DNA of 64,000 bases. Source: Ruminococcus sp. XPD3002. GTDB taxonomy: Bacteria; Bacillota; Clostridia; Oscillospirales; Ruminococcaceae. The notes beneath the pieces are model-generated. The model worked only from the letters and a program-made list of their open reading frames with translations. It had not been told where the DNA came from and did not search any database. Position 1 is the stretch's first letter, and every line of letters starts with the position of its first letter. This document shows, one piece after another, positions 8,638-16,872 of the stretch. The position numbers and the translations under genes are program-made. The DNA is taken from assembly GCA_900119535.1 (NCBI GenBank), contig FPJT01000007.1, positions 146,317 to 210,316 on the forward strand, written 5' to 3'.

Positions 8638-8940
8638 TTATTTGAGCAGATCTTTCTTCTTGAGCCTGTCAAAGACTATATTATAGCCGTCATTACCGTC
8701 CTTAAGAGAACGATTTACGCGGCTTATAGTAGCCGTACTTGCTCCTGTTTCCGTTACGATGCTGTTATAAACTCTGTGCTCATCAAGAAGCTTTGCAACA
8801 TGAAGCCGCTGTGCAAACGCCTTCAGTTCGATGCTTGTACAGAGATCATCGAAGAATTTATAGCAGTCGTCCACAGATTCAAGTGTAAGGATCGCCTCAA
8901 AAAGTAGATCCATGCTGTCCGATTTGATCTTGTCTATCAT
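8638..8940 (-). CDS. TrpR-family YerC/YecD-like regulator
   Basis: A 100-residue helical protein of the YerC/YecD branch of the TrpR fold: LTLESVDDCYKFFDDLCTSIEL, then the helix-turn-helix TETGASTATISRVNRSLKDG (about 64-83). ATG at 8938-8940 has an upstream GGAG; the longer in-frame start at 9006 adds unlike sequence. Members are predicted DNA-binding regulators; the target is unknown. It stands alone 30 bp upstream of the cellulase gene on the same strand, but no functional link can be inferred. Confidence 0.88.
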   Translation of the reverse strand: MIDKIKSDSMDLLFEAILTLESVDDCYKFFDDLCTSIELKAFAQRLHVAKLLDEHRVYNSIVTETGASTATISRVNRSLKDGNDGYNIVFDRLKKKDLLK

Positions 8941-9226
8941 TATAGTAACTCCAATCCGCCGTAAGGCTAAAAACTCGGAACAATTTCCTACTTTACATTT
9001 TAACACAACAGAGTATAAAAGTAAAGAGTTTTTTGGAGTTTTTTCAAAGCATTCACCTACAGTATAATAATATCACAGCAATAACTGAAAGTAAAGTCAA
9101 ATCTTGCGATTTATACAATTTTGTTGACTTGGATAAGGTAAAATTATCGATTCAGTGAAATTTAACCAAGCCGTTCTTAAATTACGGATTAAACGATCAT
9201 ATGGATTTAAGTATTTTACCAATTCC

Positions 9227-9255
9227 TTGCACTCTTATGCTTTATGTGATATAAT
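9227..9255 (+). promoter_or_regulatory. Sigma-A-type promoter for cobO
   Basis: TTGCAC and TATAAT separated by 17 bp, 25 bp upstream of the cobO start with AGAAAGGAG between. The stretch 9007-9226 before it is AT-rich and shows no gene. Confidence 0.75.
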
Positions 9256-9279
9256 CAGTTTACAGAAAGGAGTGCTTTT

Positions 9280-9795
9280 ATGATACACATTTACACAGGT
9301 GACGGAAAAGGTAAAACAACTGCCGCTGTCGGACTCGCCGTAAGGGCATCAGGTGCAGGCAAAAGAGTGTGCTTTGTGCAGTTCCTCAAAAACGGCACTT
9401 CATCAGAGATAGAACAGCTCCGCAAGCTTGGCATTAACGTAATGTGCGCCGAAAGCTGCAGCAAGTTCACCTTTGCCATGAACGAAGAAGAACTCAACGA
9501 CCTTATCGAGGACCACGATTCTCTCATTCGTGAGGCAGGACGACTGATATCAAAAAAACAGCTCGACTTGCTCGTTCTGGACGAATTCATAGGCGCATAC
9601 AACAAGGAACTGTTCGATACAGTAAACGCCGAAAAGCTCATAGCGCTGGCATCCGCAGAAGACTGTGAATTAGTGATGACAGGCCGAAACGCTCCCGAGT
9701 CCCTTTGCAGTTTTGCCGATTACATAACAGAAATGAAGGCGGTACGCCACCCCTACGAAAAAGGGATACCTGCCCGCCGCGGTATAGAATACTGA
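9280..9795 (+). CDS. cobO: Cob(I)yrinic acid a,c-diamide adenosyltransferase (CobO/BtuR type)
   Basis: A 171-residue P-loop protein starting MIHIYTGDGKGKTTAAVGLA, with the GDGKGKTT nucleotide loop at residues 7-14, VCFVQFLKN, and the LDLLVLDEF Walker B-like segment. The family transfers the 5'-deoxyadenosyl group from ATP to cob(I)alamin or its precursors. No other cobalamin gene or cobalamin riboswitch is visible nearby, so it most likely serves salvage of corrinoids. Confidence 0.92.
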   Translation: MIHIYTGDGKGKTTAAVGLAVRASGAGKRVCFVQFLKNGTSSEIEQLRKLGINVMCAESCSKFTFAMNEEELNDLIEDHDSLIREAGRLISKKQLDLLVLDEFIGAYNKELFDTVNAEKLIALASAEDCELVMTGRNAPESLCSFADYITEMKAVRHPYEKGIPARRGIEY

Positions 9796-9796
9796 A

Positions 9797-9821
9797 TAAA
9801 AAAAGAGAGCCGAAGCTCCCT
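9797..9821 (-). terminator. Rho-independent terminator of rnpB
   Basis: On the minus strand GGGAGC-TTCG-GCTCTC is followed by seven T; it closes the RNase P RNA transcript. Confidence 0.88.
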
Positions 9822-10170
9822 TAAAGTGACCAGACCGATAAGCCGAGTTCTGTCGTGTGCGGCAATTTATCTACTCTTATCGTCGCCGATAAGCTCAAGC
9901 CGTCATTACTTCGCATCCGCCGAGCCGACGTTGAGATACGAAGCACCAATAGACGTTGCATCGGATAGGGTTTACATAGCAGTACGGTCTCCCGCACTCT
10001 GGTGAGCTTTTACCTCGCCTTTCCACCATCACCGCCACAAGGACGGCAGTATATCTCTGTTGCACTTGCCCTAAGGTCGCCCTCGGCTGCCGTTAACAGC
10101 TATCCTGCTCTGTGATGCTCGGACTTTCCTCGTGAACTATAACGTTCCCGCTGCCGCATAGTCTGCTCAA
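9822..10170 (-). ncRNA. rnpB: RNase P RNA (class A/B ribozyme)
   Basis: The minus strand carries the two diagnostic blocks: GAGGAAAGTCCG near the 5' end (about 10119-10130) and the 3' segment ending in CGACAGAACTCGGCTTATCGG. Length of about 348 nt fits bacterial RNase P RNA. It is the catalytic RNA that trims the 5' leader of pre-tRNAs. Ends are estimated from the promoter and terminator, not mapped. Confidence 0.95.
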
Positions 10171-10175
10171 TGATT

Positions 10176-10204
10176 ATTCTATCATTTTTTCCGAAATTTG
10201 TCAA
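10176..10204 (-). promoter_or_regulatory. Promoter of rnpB
   Basis: Minus strand TTGACA, 17-bp spacer, TAGAAT, placing the transcript start near 10169. Confidence 0.8.
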
Positions 10205-10255
10205 TAGCAAGGAAATGACATAAAAGAAAAAGCGCCCCGTTATTACGGAACGCCC

Positions 10256-10331
10256 TGGTGAGACATGAGGGACTTGAACCCTCGACCCTACGCTTAAAAG
10301 GCGTATGCTCTACCGACTGAGCTAATGTCTC
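10256..10331 (-). tRNA. tRNA-Lys(TTT)
   Basis: A 76-nt cloverleaf with encoded CCA: acceptor GAGACAT/ATGTCTC, D arm GCTC...GAGC, anticodon stem TACGC/GCGTA around loop CTTTTAA (anticodon TTT), T arm GAGGG-TTCAAGT-CCCTC, discriminator A. Confidence 0.97.
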
Positions 10332-10343
10332 ACAACAAATAAT

Positions 10344-10372
10344 ATTATACCAAATCTGCACATTAATGTCAA
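10344..10372 (-). promoter_or_regulatory. Promoter of tRNA-Lys
   Basis: Consensus TTGACA, 17 bp, TATAAT on the minus strand, 13 bp from the mature tRNA 5' end. Confidence 0.85.
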
Positions 10373-10460
10373 GCGCAAAAACAAGTTTCCCCAAATATGA
10401 CATTTTATTCAAAGGAGATACTGATTATTTGTTGAATAAGTACATTTTACTTATTTCCCC

Positions 10461-10489
10461 TTGACTTTTTCCTCCGGATGAGCTATAAT
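10461..10489 (+). promoter_or_regulatory. Promoter of tRNA-Arg
   Basis: TTGACT, 17 bp, TATAAT, 16 bp before the mature 5' end. Confidence 0.85.
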
Positions 10490-10505
10490 ATATATCGTTG
10501 TGAAT

Positions 10506-10582
10506 GTGCTTGTAGCTCAGCTGGATAGAGTGACTGGCTACGAACCAGTAGGTCGGGGGTTCGAATCCCTCCAGGCACGCCA
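10506..10582 (+). tRNA. tRNA-Arg(ACG)
   Basis: A 77-nt cloverleaf with encoded CCA: acceptor GTGCTTG/CAGGCAC (one G-U-type pair), D arm GCTC...GAGT, anticodon stem ACTGG/CCAGT around CTACGAA (anticodon ACG, expected to be read as ICG), T arm with TTCGAAT, discriminator G. Confidence 0.97.
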
Positions 10583-10700
10583 GCACAGAGCCTGTGCCCG
10601 CGACCACGTTGTCGCTCGCAAAGCTCGCTTACCGTTATCGGAAATGATAGTTGTACATCGCTTACGGCACTGTCATCTATTTAGTACAGATAACACACAT

Positions 10701-10734
10701 AAGTCTCATTGATATCAATGAGACTTATTTTTTT
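10701..10734 (+). terminator. Rho-independent terminator after tRNA-Arg
   Basis: Perfect 13-bp arms AAGTCTCATTGAT / ATCAATGAGACTT followed by A and seven T. About 120 bp lie between it and the tRNA end; nothing recognisable is in that stretch. Confidence 0.88.
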
Positions 10735-10759
10735 GCCCGAATAAAGAATAAGTGATACA

Positions 10760-10797
10760 GAAAGATCCTCCCGTCGTCAAAAGCAACGGGAGGATCT
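10760..10797 (-). terminator. Probable terminator of gdhA
   Basis: Arms AGATCCTCCCGTT-like and AACGGGAGGATCT form a strong stem downstream of gdhA; on the minus strand a weak T-rich tail (TTTCTGTAT) follows. Confidence 0.65.
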
Positions 10798-10831
10798 GTT
10801 ATTTTACTTTGCTATTATTTCAGCCGATCGA

Positions 10832-12238
<1,407 letters not shown>

Positions 12239-12247
12239 TCAAAAGTT

Positions 12248-12276
12248 ATTATATCACTATAGCCAAAAATTTGCAA
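12248..12276 (-). promoter_or_regulatory. Promoter of gdhA
   Basis: Minus strand TTGCAA, 17 bp, TATAAT about 48 bp upstream of the gdhA start; AGGAGG precedes the ATG. Confidence 0.75.
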
Positions 12277-12363
12277 TAGTATTTGTGAGCTTTTTTGCGT
12301 TAAAGTGATGTTTTCGTCATTTTGCACATCAAATCAACGTGTTCGATTGTTAACTCTTATGCA

Positions 12364-13617
12364 TCATTTCTCCATGTTAAGATACTTGCTTGCAAGATAC
12401 AGTGAACCGCAGATAACAACAAGTCCGTCGTTTTCAAGCGCAAGACGTTTTGCCTCTGCAACAGCTTCCGCAAGAGTCGATTCCGCAGTTTCGGTATAGA
12501 AGCCTGCGACCTCGTTCATTGTCTCGGCAGGGACCGCATTAGGTGCAAAATCGTCCACTGCAAAAAGCTTGTCCGAATGAGGAGCGATAAGCTTGACGCA
12601 GTCCGCAAAATCCTTTGAGTCTATCATGCCCATAACGGTGTATATCTTGCTGCTTCGTGTACTGAGATACATCAGCATAAGTGAAAGCATCCTCACACCT
12701 GCAGGATTATGTCCGCCGTCAACGATAACGGGAGGCTCACCTTCGATATACTGCACTCTCGCACATACCTGAGCAGTCTCCACGGATCTGATTATGCTGT
12801 TATCCGATACTTCAAAGCCCTTTTCACGAAGGTACAGACAAGCAGTTATAGCGGTCTGGGCATTGTACTTCTGATGCAGTCCGGGCATAGCAGGAGTGAG
12901 CTTTATCCCACGGTAGAAGAAAGGCGCATACATACCTCCTTCGTGGTAAGGACGGCAGGGTTCATTCTCTATGTAGAGTGCTCCCCTCTCCTCAGCCGTT
13001 TTCCGCATTATTTCAACCACGCTTGCAGGGTTGTCCTCGGAAACAACAACTGCCGAACCACCTTTGATTATGCCTGCCTTATGCACAGCTATCTTCTCCA
13101 CCGTATCCCCAAGCAGTGCGGTATGGTCCAGTGAAATTGAAGTTATCACCGAAAGAAGCGGCGGAGGGATAACGTTGGTGCAGTCCAGCAGACCGCCTAT
13201 ACCTGTTTCCAGTACGACTATATCGCAGTTTTCCCTTTCGTACCATAGGAACGCGATCGCCATAGTTATCTCGAACTGGGAATAGGGACGGTCTCCTGCA
13301 TTTTCCTTTACTGTTTCCGCAAGCTCCGCAAGAGAATCATCGTCAATCTCGGTTCCGTTGATTCGTATCCTGTCGTTGTAGCGGAGTATGTAAGGCGACG
13401 TGAACTGTCCCGTCTTATAGCCTGACAGTATAAGCGCATCCGAGATGTACTCCACCACCGAACCCTTGCCGTTAGTTCCTGCTATATGCACGAATTTCAG
13501 ACGCTTCTCGGGATTGCCGATACGTTTCATAAGTTCCTCTGCACGGGATAGATCGGTTATTCTTCCGCCTGACTTGCTGTAGGAATTTATGTACTCCATA
13601 CACTCGTTTATATTCAT
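12364..13617 (-). CDS. folC: Folylpolyglutamate synthase / dihydrofolate synthase
   Basis: A 417-residue Mur-ligase-family enzyme. ATP loop HIAGTNGKGSVVEYIS at about residues 43-58, FTSPYILRYNDRIRING substrate loop, VLETGIGGLLDCTNV, and the C-terminal ligase motif IVDGGHNPAG. Adds glutamate to dihydropteroate or folates in an ATP-dependent reaction. Upstream is a 31-codon orphan reading frame, then unrelated genes; no other folate gene is adjacent. Confidence 0.94.
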   Translation of the reverse strand: MNINECMEYINSYSKSGGRITDLSRAEELMKRIGNPEKRLKFVHIAGTNGKGSVVEYISDALILSGYKTGQFTSPYILRYNDRIRINGTEIDDDSLAELAETVKENAGDRPYSQFEITMAIAFLWYERENCDIVVLETGIGGLLDCTNVIPPPLLSVITSISLDHTALLGDTVEKIAVHKAGIIKGGSAVVVSEDNPASVVEIMRKTAEERGALYIENEPCRPYHEGGMYAPFFYRGIKLTPAMPGLHQKYNAQTAITACLYLREKGFEVSDNSIIRSVETAQVCARVQYIEGEPPVIVDGGHNPAGVRMLSLMLMYLSTRSSKIYTVMGMIDSKDFADCVKLIAPHSDKLFAVDDFAPNAVPAETMNEVAGFYTETAESTLAEAVAEAKRLALENDGLVVICGSLYLASKYLNMEK

Positions 13618-13673
13618 ATTTTCACTACCTTAATAATGTAATATCTGCATTTTCAAGTATAACACAAACGCAT

Positions 13674-13769
13674 TTAAATTGCAAGCTGCTCGCTGCGGCA
13701 CATTCTCAGGATAAAGGCATAAAGTTCGGGACCGTATTTCTCGTATATCTCATGGAATTCCTGTTTCAT
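13674..13769 (-). pseudogene. 31-codon ECF sigma-like N-terminal fragment
   Basis: A short reading frame MKQEFHEIYEKYGPELYAFI... (31 residues) with a strong GGAGGTGAG ribosome site. It resembles the first helix of ECF sigma factors (region 2.1, 'EFEELYREYYPRLYAFLLR' type) but stops where region 2.2 should continue. No matching continuation is visible before folC. Either the remnant of a lost sigma factor or a genuine small protein; the well-kept ribosome site makes the second possible. Confidence 0.4.
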
Positions 13770-13854
13770 CTTCTCACCTCCTCACTTATTTAGACGAGTG
13801 ACTTTTGTTTTTATTACAGACTTTTCAAAAAAGTTTCACCTGCGGAGAACTCAG

Positions 13855-13895
13855 GAAAAAAATTACCGAACCCGTTATTCACAGGCTCGGTAACT
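13855..13895 (-). terminator. Terminator of the 13937-14470 gene
   Basis: Arms TTACCGA...TCGGTAA form a stem and on the minus strand are followed by an eight-base T run. Confidence 0.7.
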
Positions 13896-13936
13896 CAATT
13901 TTTAATTAAGGGAGGCTTAACACTCTTTCAAAAGGT

Positions 13937-14470
13937 TTATTTATGTACCATATAGTAAAGCCACCCCAAAACTGCTATTCCTATCAGAAGTTTGACTATC
14001 AAACCGATCATTTCCGTACCGTTAATGACAGAAGTGACTGTTTTTTCCGACGTATGTATCTTCTTCTGCCTGTAAAGCTCGTCCATGAGGCAGAATTTCG
14101 TGTGATCAAGAGGATCAACGCAGATATCTATTGTTTCTCCGCGTCTTACAAGCTCTTCTATTTCCTCTTTCTGCATATAAAACGAACCATCAAGTGTACC
14201 GGTGATCCACTCTCCGTCGATCTCATATGTCAGTCTGAGCCGTGCTTCCGAATCCATATCGTACCATATTTTCGGATCACTGCCCTTACAGCTTATGCCT
14301 TCAAGCTTATATTTTTTGACGATCTCGGTATCATCAGCCGAAGAAGCGTATTCAGCGCCCGATCTTGTCACGTAAACTATCCCTGCAATTATCCCGCCTG
14401 CAATTATCGTAATAACCGTATTTGACAGGGATCCGATATCAAGGAATAAATACACTTCAGCTAAGCTCAT
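13937..14470 (-). CDS. Membrane protein of unknown function
   Basis: 177 residues with an N-terminal membrane helix (about 14-34, TVITIIAGGIIAGIVYVT), a soluble beta-rich middle (YDMDSEARLRLTYEIDGEWITGTLDGSF) and a C-terminal helix (about 155-174, LIVKLLIGIAVLGWLYYMV). The middle, ending in a RGETIDICVDPLDHTKF segment, resembles the beta domain of DUF3592-like proteins, where a short domain sits between two membrane helices. No catalytic residues are apparent. It is a single-gene unit with its own terminator. Confidence 0.75.
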   Translation of the reverse strand: MSLAEVYLFLDIGSLSNTVITIIAGGIIAGIVYVTRSGAEYASSADDTEIVKKYKLEGISCKGSDPKIWYDMDSEARLRLTYEIDGEWITGTLDGSFYMQKEEIEELVRRGETIDICVDPLDHTKFCLMDELYRQKKIHTSEKTVTSVINGTEMIGLIVKLLIGIAVLGWLYYMVHK

Positions 14471-14506
14471 ACTGCTTCCCCTTTCTTTGATAAAGTCCCG
14501 AATCTG

Positions 14507-14533
14507 ATCGGGGCGTACAATGTACGCCCCGAT
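14507..14533. repeat. GGGGCGTACAATGTACGCCCC palindrome
   Basis: A perfect palindrome ATCGGGGCGTAC/GTACGCCCCGAT between two minus-strand genes, of the same type as the palindromes clustered at 33.49-33.76 kb. It could also act as a transcript 3' hairpin. Confidence 0.6.
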
Positions 14534-14569
14534 ATCATCATTTTATACTGCTGTAACGTCCGCAGTTTT

Positions 14570-14872
14570 TCAATACTCGTAGTCTATGCATGCTCTGTCA
14601 GTCTTTACCGTACCAATGAACTTGCCGAACTCAACATGTGCAGGATGCACCTGATATGCATTCAGGTCGTCAATAGTCTTGAAATCGCAGAGCAGAGAGA
14701 TAGTGTAGTTGCTCTCGGGAGCGTCCTTCGAGTTGATAACTACCTCGCCCTTTACCAGTTCCTTTACGTTTGCAATGACATTGTCGAAGCGCTTCTGTGC
14801 TTCAAGAGCATTCTCGTACTCGCTTCTGCCGTCTGCTTCCTTGAGTTTGAACATTACTATGTGCTTTATCAT
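14570..14872 (-). CDS. Dabb-family (stress-responsive A/B barrel) protein
   Basis: A 100-residue ferredoxin-like alpha/beta barrel protein starting MIKHIVMFKLKE; NSKDAPESNYTISLLCDFKTIDDLNAYQVHPAHVEF is the family core with the conserved YxxHPxH. ATG at 14870-14872 is chosen because the family begins exactly with M-(I/V)-KHIVM-F. The gene starts 4 bp after the upstream GNAT gene stop, so the two are cotranscribed. Dabb proteins are small dimers of varied or unknown function; related barrels include monooxygenases and polyketide cyclases. Confidence 0.9.
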   Translation of the reverse strand: MIKHIVMFKLKEADGRSEYENALEAQKRFDNVIANVKELVKGEVVINSKDAPESNYTISLLCDFKTIDDLNAYQVHPAHVEFGKFIGTVKTDRACIDYEY

Positions 14873-14876
14873 TGTT

Positions 14877-15401
14877 TTAACCCTCTTTCGATTCATATAT
14901 CAGGGAACGGAAGGTCTTTGTTCCGTCCCAGCTTGTATACTCGCCTTTTCCTGCGAGTTCAAGTCCACATTTTTCCATTACTCTTGCAGAGCCTATGTTC
15001 TCCTCGGCGCACTCCGCAACAAAGTCCACATTTCCGTATTCGCTTCTTATGAACTTCATCATGCCCTTTACTGCCTCGGTAGTATATCCCATGTTCCAGC
15101 AGTCGAAGCGGACATTGTAGCCGAAGGACCACCTGTTCTCGTCGGTACGGAACCTCATGCTTCCCGAGCCGATGAGCTTTCCGTCGGACTTTCTTACAAA
15201 GCCCCATGTATACTCGTTTTCCAGTTCGGGTATGGAGCTTAGCCATTCCCTTGTCACCTCGGGACTCTCGTGAGTGGAGTATATCATGTACTTTGCAACT
15301 CTCGGATCACCAGTCCACACGAAAGCGGCATCCGCATCGTCCTCTGTCAGGGGACGGAGAGTAAGGCGTTCAGTCTCTATTATCGGTATATCGAATATCA
15401 T
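14877..15401 (-). CDS. GNAT N-acetyltransferase, RimJ/RimL type
   Basis: 174 residues: MIFDIPIIETERLTLRPLTEDDADAAF is the RimJ/RimL N-terminal signature; NRWSFGYNVRFDCWNMGYTTEAVKGMM holds the acetyl-CoA pyrophosphate loop region and NIGSARVMEKCGLELAGKG the motif-B region. Transfers acetyl from acetyl-CoA to an amine, possibly a protein N-terminus; the substrate cannot be told. 22 bp after pyk and 4 bp before the Dabb gene. Confidence 0.9.
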   Translation of the reverse strand: MIFDIPIIETERLTLRPLTEDDADAAFVWTGDPRVAKYMIYSTHESPEVTREWLSSIPELENEYTWGFVRKSDGKLIGSGSMRFRTDENRWSFGYNVRFDCWNMGYTTEAVKGMMKFIRSEYGNVDFVAECAEENIGSARVMEKCGLELAGKGEYTSWDGTKTFRSLIYESKEG

Positions 15402-15423
15402 ATTATCATCCTTTAAAGTGTTA

Positions 15424-16851
15424 TCATTTACCGCCTATCTTCTCAACCTTCATGAGATTGGTAGTACCCGATACACCAAGGGGTACACCTGCTGTAATTG
15501 CAACAAGGTCGCCGTCCTCGACGAGTCTGTGGGACTCGGCAGCTTCCACGGCAGCTGCAAAGAGGTCGTCCGTATTGGTCTTTTCGTCGATGATGAAAGG
15601 GATGACTCCCCAGCTCATATTCATCTGACGGCATACCACTTCGCTCATGGTACAGCTGATTATTGGACAGCTCGGACGGTACTTCGAGATAAGACGTGCA
15701 GTCTGTCCGCCGAGAGATACGGTTATTATAGCTCTTGCGTTAAGGTCGTGTGCGGTAGTTACGGTAGCATGAGCGATAGCCTCGGCTACAGTACCATTCT
15801 GGTCGGCACGTCTTGAAGAGAAGCGAGCCTTGTAATTGATGTTGTTTTCGGTAGTCTCGGCGATAAGTGCCATTGTCTTGACAGCTTCAACAGGGAAAGC
15901 ACCTGCGGCAGTCTCTCCCGAGAGCATTATAGCGCTTGTGCCGTCGTAGAGAGCATTTGCAACGTCGGTTATCTCCGCACGGGTAGGACGGGGATTGGTT
16001 ATCATGGATTCAAGCATCTGTGTTGCGGTAATTACCTGCTTTCCTGCGTTATAGCCCTTCTTTATGAGGGACTTCTGTATCGCAGGTATCTGCTCGAATG
16101 GTATCTCAACACCCATATCTCCTCTTGCTACCATGATGCCGTCTGCGGCTTCGAGTATCTCGTCGATGTTCTCAACGCCGTCGGTATTCTCTATTTTGGC
16201 GATTATCCTTACGTCGAACCAGCCAAGACTCTGAGTGAATTTTCTCAGATAGTTTATATCAGCCGCTGTACGCACAAAGCTTGCGGCTATGAAATCGAAT
16301 CCCATTTTAGAGCCGAACTCCAGATCGTCCATATCCCTCTCGCTGAGGTAAGGCATAGAGAGCTTGACTCCGGGTACATTTATGCCCTTGTTATTGGAGA
16401 GCGTACCGCCGTGAACTACACGGCATACTATCTCATTGGTAGTGACCTTTTCCGCAAGAAGCTCGATAACACCGTCATTGATGAGTATCCTCGTACCCAT
16501 GCTGACATCCCTCGGAAGCTTCTTGAAGCTGATGCTTCCCACCTTGTCATCACAGAGAACATCCTCGGTAGTAAGAGTATAGGTATCGCCGTCGTGTATC
16601 TCAACGGGCTTGTCGTCCACGAATTTGCCGAGTCTTATCTCGGGGCCCTTTGTATCAAGAAGTGTGGCGATAGGAAGGTCCAGTTCCTTTCTCAGCTTTT
16701 CAATCACACGGAAGCGCTTCTCATGTGTCTCGTAATCGCCGTGTGAGAAGTTGAATCTTGCAACATTCATGCCTGCAAGCATGAGTTCGCGCATGATATT
16801 CTCGTCATCTGTTGCGGGACCTATGGTACATACTATCTTGGTTTTTCTCAT
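15424..16851 (-). CDS. pyk: Pyruvate kinase
   Basis: 475 residues, the length of enzymes without the extra C-terminal PEP-utilising domain. MRKTKIVCTIGPATDDENIMRELMLAGMNVARFNFSHG is the N-terminal signature; LLDTKGPEIRLG, IIAKIENTDGVENIDEIL (metal-binding Glu) and the MVARGDMGVEIP loop follow, then MLESMITNPRPTRAEITDVANA. Final ATP-producing step of glycolysis. First gene of a pyk-GNAT-Dabb run. Confidence 0.97.
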   Translation of the reverse strand: MRKTKIVCTIGPATDDENIMRELMLAGMNVARFNFSHGDYETHEKRFRVIEKLRKELDLPIATLLDTKGPEIRLGKFVDDKPVEIHDGDTYTLTTEDVLCDDKVGSISFKKLPRDVSMGTRILINDGVIELLAEKVTTNEIVCRVVHGGTLSNNKGINVPGVKLSMPYLSERDMDDLEFGSKMGFDFIAASFVRTAADINYLRKFTQSLGWFDVRIIAKIENTDGVENIDEILEAADGIMVARGDMGVEIPFEQIPAIQKSLIKKGYNAGKQVITATQMLESMITNPRPTRAEITDVANALYDGTSAIMLSGETAAGAFPVEAVKTMALIAETTENNINYKARFSSRRADQNGTVAEAIAHATVTTAHDLNARAIITVSLGGQTARLISKYRPSCPIISCTMSEVVCRQMNMSWGVIPFIIDEKTNTDDLFAAAVEAAESHRLVEDGDLVAITAGVPLGVSGTTNLMKVEKIGGK

Positions 16852-16872
16852 TGTGATCAGACTCCTTTGATA

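Noticed and set aside
10182-10712. Open frames overlapping tRNA-Lys and tRNA-Arg
   Set aside because: They run through tRNA genes and have no ribosome site; chance frames.
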